A stretch of 64,000 nt of DNA from Corynebacterium urealyticum DSM 7109. Its GTDB lineage: Bacteria > Actinomycetota > Actinomycetes > Mycobacteriales > Mycobacteriaceae. Every line of letters starts with the position of its first letter. Positions within the stretch are counted from its first letter, which is position 1. The notes beneath the pieces were generated by a model, which was given only the letters and a program-made list of their open reading frames with translations, did no database searches and was not told where the DNA came from. Below, piece after piece: positions 62,979-64,000 of this stretch. The stretch spans positions 1,984,001 through 2,048,000 of the forward strand of contig NC_010545.1 in the NCBI RefSeq assembly GCF_000069945.1, given 5' to 3'. The position numbers were made by a program, and so were the translations under genes.

Positions 62979-64000
62979 CTACGGCGCGATGACGATCGAG
63001 CGGTCACTCACCGCGTCCGCTACCCGCTGGTCGTGGCAGGTCCATAGCACCGCGGGCCTCCGGTCCTGCCGCACGAAGGCGTCGATGCCCTCCAGCAACT
63101 TGCGGTGGCCGTCCACGTCCAGGCCCACCGTCGGTTCGTCGAGCAGCAGGACGTCCGGATGCCCCGCCATCGTCGCTGCCACCAGCACCAGTCGGCGATC
63201 AGAGGTGGGAACGTCAAGGGGGTGTTCCTCGGCCCACTTCTCCAGGCCGAAGATTTCCAGCGCCTCCCGGTCGCCAGCGACCTCATCGATCACCCGGCGG
63301 TGAAGGAAGGACTGGTCCAGCGCAGTCGGCGCCCAGCCGCACCGGCCGGCCGAGATGAAGCCCTCGTAGTCCACCAGGCCAAGTGCTGCCAGCATCAACG
63401 AGGTCTTGCCGCAGCCATTAGGCCCAGCGATGTGGGTGACCTGGCCCGCCGGGGCGGCGACGGTAAACGGCCCCAGGCCACGGACCCGGACGTCCCGGGC
63501 AGACAGCGCGACACGCTGCGCGGCGGCGCCATCGGCGCTGGTACGAGGCGGAAAAATCGGCAGGTCGAACTCCGGAATCGGCCGCTCCCGCAACTCGCCG
63601 TCGGAGAGCTGGAACTGCTGAGCGGCAGCCTCCGAGACCGCCGACGGGCGGCGATCGTAGACGGTCACCTCGCCGGGGTAAGCGTCCAACACCTCAGCGA
63701 GCTGGTTGACCGCGGCCGTGTCCAGCCCGTCCAGCGGGCAGTCGAGAACCAGGGCGCCCGGGCGTGTCAGCAGCGCCTGGGCGATCGCCATGCGGCGGGT
63801 CTGACCGGTGGATAGCCGCATCGGGTCCTGGCCCGCAACATGCTGCAATCCCCAGGTCTGAAGAGCCTGATCCACGCGGGGGCGCATCTGCTCCCGCGGC
63901 ACGCCCAGCTGCTCCATGCCGAAGGCCAACTCCTCGGCCACCGTGGCGCGCAGCAGCGAGATGTGGGCGGAAGCGTTGTTACCCACCCACGCGGCCCCGG
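62979..64000 (-). CDS. ABC transporter double-ATPase protein (partial, 5' end outside window)
   Basis: The frame runs off the window at 64000. At least 336 residues are visible. The first ATPase half shows only its signature LSTGQTRRMAIAQALL and Walker B VLDCPLDGLD; its Walker A lies outside. The second half is complete: Walker A GPNGCGKTS, a divergent signature region (PTSDRRLVLVAA), Walker B VLLLDEPTVGLD and the H-loop CHDQRV. The two-domain layout resembles the fused energising ATPases of ECF (CbiO/YkoD-type) vitamin or metal uptake systems. Partner genes are not in view. The in-frame GTG at 63986 is not the true start. Confidence 0.85.
   Translation of the reverse strand, partial: GAAWVGNNASAHISLLRATVAEELAFGMEQLGVPREQMRPRVDQALQTWGLQHVAGQDPMRLSTGQTRRMAIAQALLTRPGALVLDCPLDGLDTAAVNQLAEVLDAYPGEVTVYDRRPSAVSEAAAQQFQLSDGELRERPIPEFDLPIFPPRTSADGAAAQRVALSARDVRVRGLGPFTVAAPAGQVTHIAGPNGCGKTSLMLAALGLVDYEGFISAGRCGWAPTALDQSFLHRRVIDEVAGDREALEIFGLEKWAEEHPLDVPTSDRRLVLVAATMAGHPDVLLLDEPTVGLDVDGHRKLLEGIDAFVRQDRRPAVLWTCHDQRVADAVSDRSIVIAP

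Overview
The window is chromosomal DNA of a high-GC, mycolata-type actinobacterium, almost certainly a Corynebacterium. The evidence is gene order: ppk2, then two tiny porA/porH-like genes, then groEL2; a glnX-glnH-pknG operon; cysHDNYZ and cysIX/fpr2 sulfur genes with McbR-type boxes (TAGAC-N6-GTCTA); and DUF3263/LytR_C/def side by side. The species cannot be fixed from sequence alone. I saw no rRNA, tRNA, CRISPR array, insertion sequence or prophage. Coding density is high.

Layout. 0-6.3 kb: nitronate monooxygenase-like enzyme, PPK2, a HEPN/Abi-like protein, porA/porH-like genes behind a strong promoter with a GlxR-type site, and groEL2 behind two CIRCE operators. 6.3-18 kb: M20 peptidase, carboxylesterase, a leader peptide with a structured leader before a stand-alone LeuA regulatory domain, GCS2 ligase, LytR_C protein, DUF3263, peptide deformylase, GNAT, exonuclease III, cardiolipin synthase. 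18-27 kb: MarR regulator, MFS exporter, ABC exporter pair, glnX-glnH-pknG. 27-32.7 kb: modAB, moaC and a MogA-MoaE fusion, then a Tat-exported phosphoesterase lying between duplicated, palindrome-bearing repeats derived partly from the moaE 3' end. 32.7-35.5 kb: pta-ackA, with an apparent +1 frameshift at the pta N-terminus. 35.8-40.8 kb: cysHDNYZ (assimilatory sulfate reduction). 41-44.7 kb: GntP permease plus glycerate kinase, and a second HEPN/Abi-like gene. 44.8-54.1 kb: alpha/beta hydrolase; a catabolic cluster of acyl-CoA ligase, TetR regulator, SDR, acyl-CoA dehydrogenase and APH-type kinase; then D-serine ammonia-lyase. 54.1-64 kb: aldehyde dehydrogenase, cysIX with divergent fpr2, GNAT, TrhO, PurT, a Rieske lipoprotein and a partial double-ATPase ABC protein.

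How genes work together. CysD/CysN make APS, CysH reduces it, and CysI (electrons from Fpr2 via ferredoxin, siroheme probably via CysY) makes sulfide. CysZ is a transport candidate. The two cys loci are about 15 kb apart but both carry two McbR-type boxes. The 46-52.7 kb cluster has the enzyme set of the Pseudomonas lva (levulinate/4-hydroxyacid) pathway, and its two operons share a composite palindrome plus GlxR-like site. GlnX, GlnH and PknG form the amino-acid-sensing kinase pathway that acts on OdhI in this genus. ModAB, MoaC and MogA-MoaE serve molybdenum cofactor synthesis, but no modC or moaD is adjacent.
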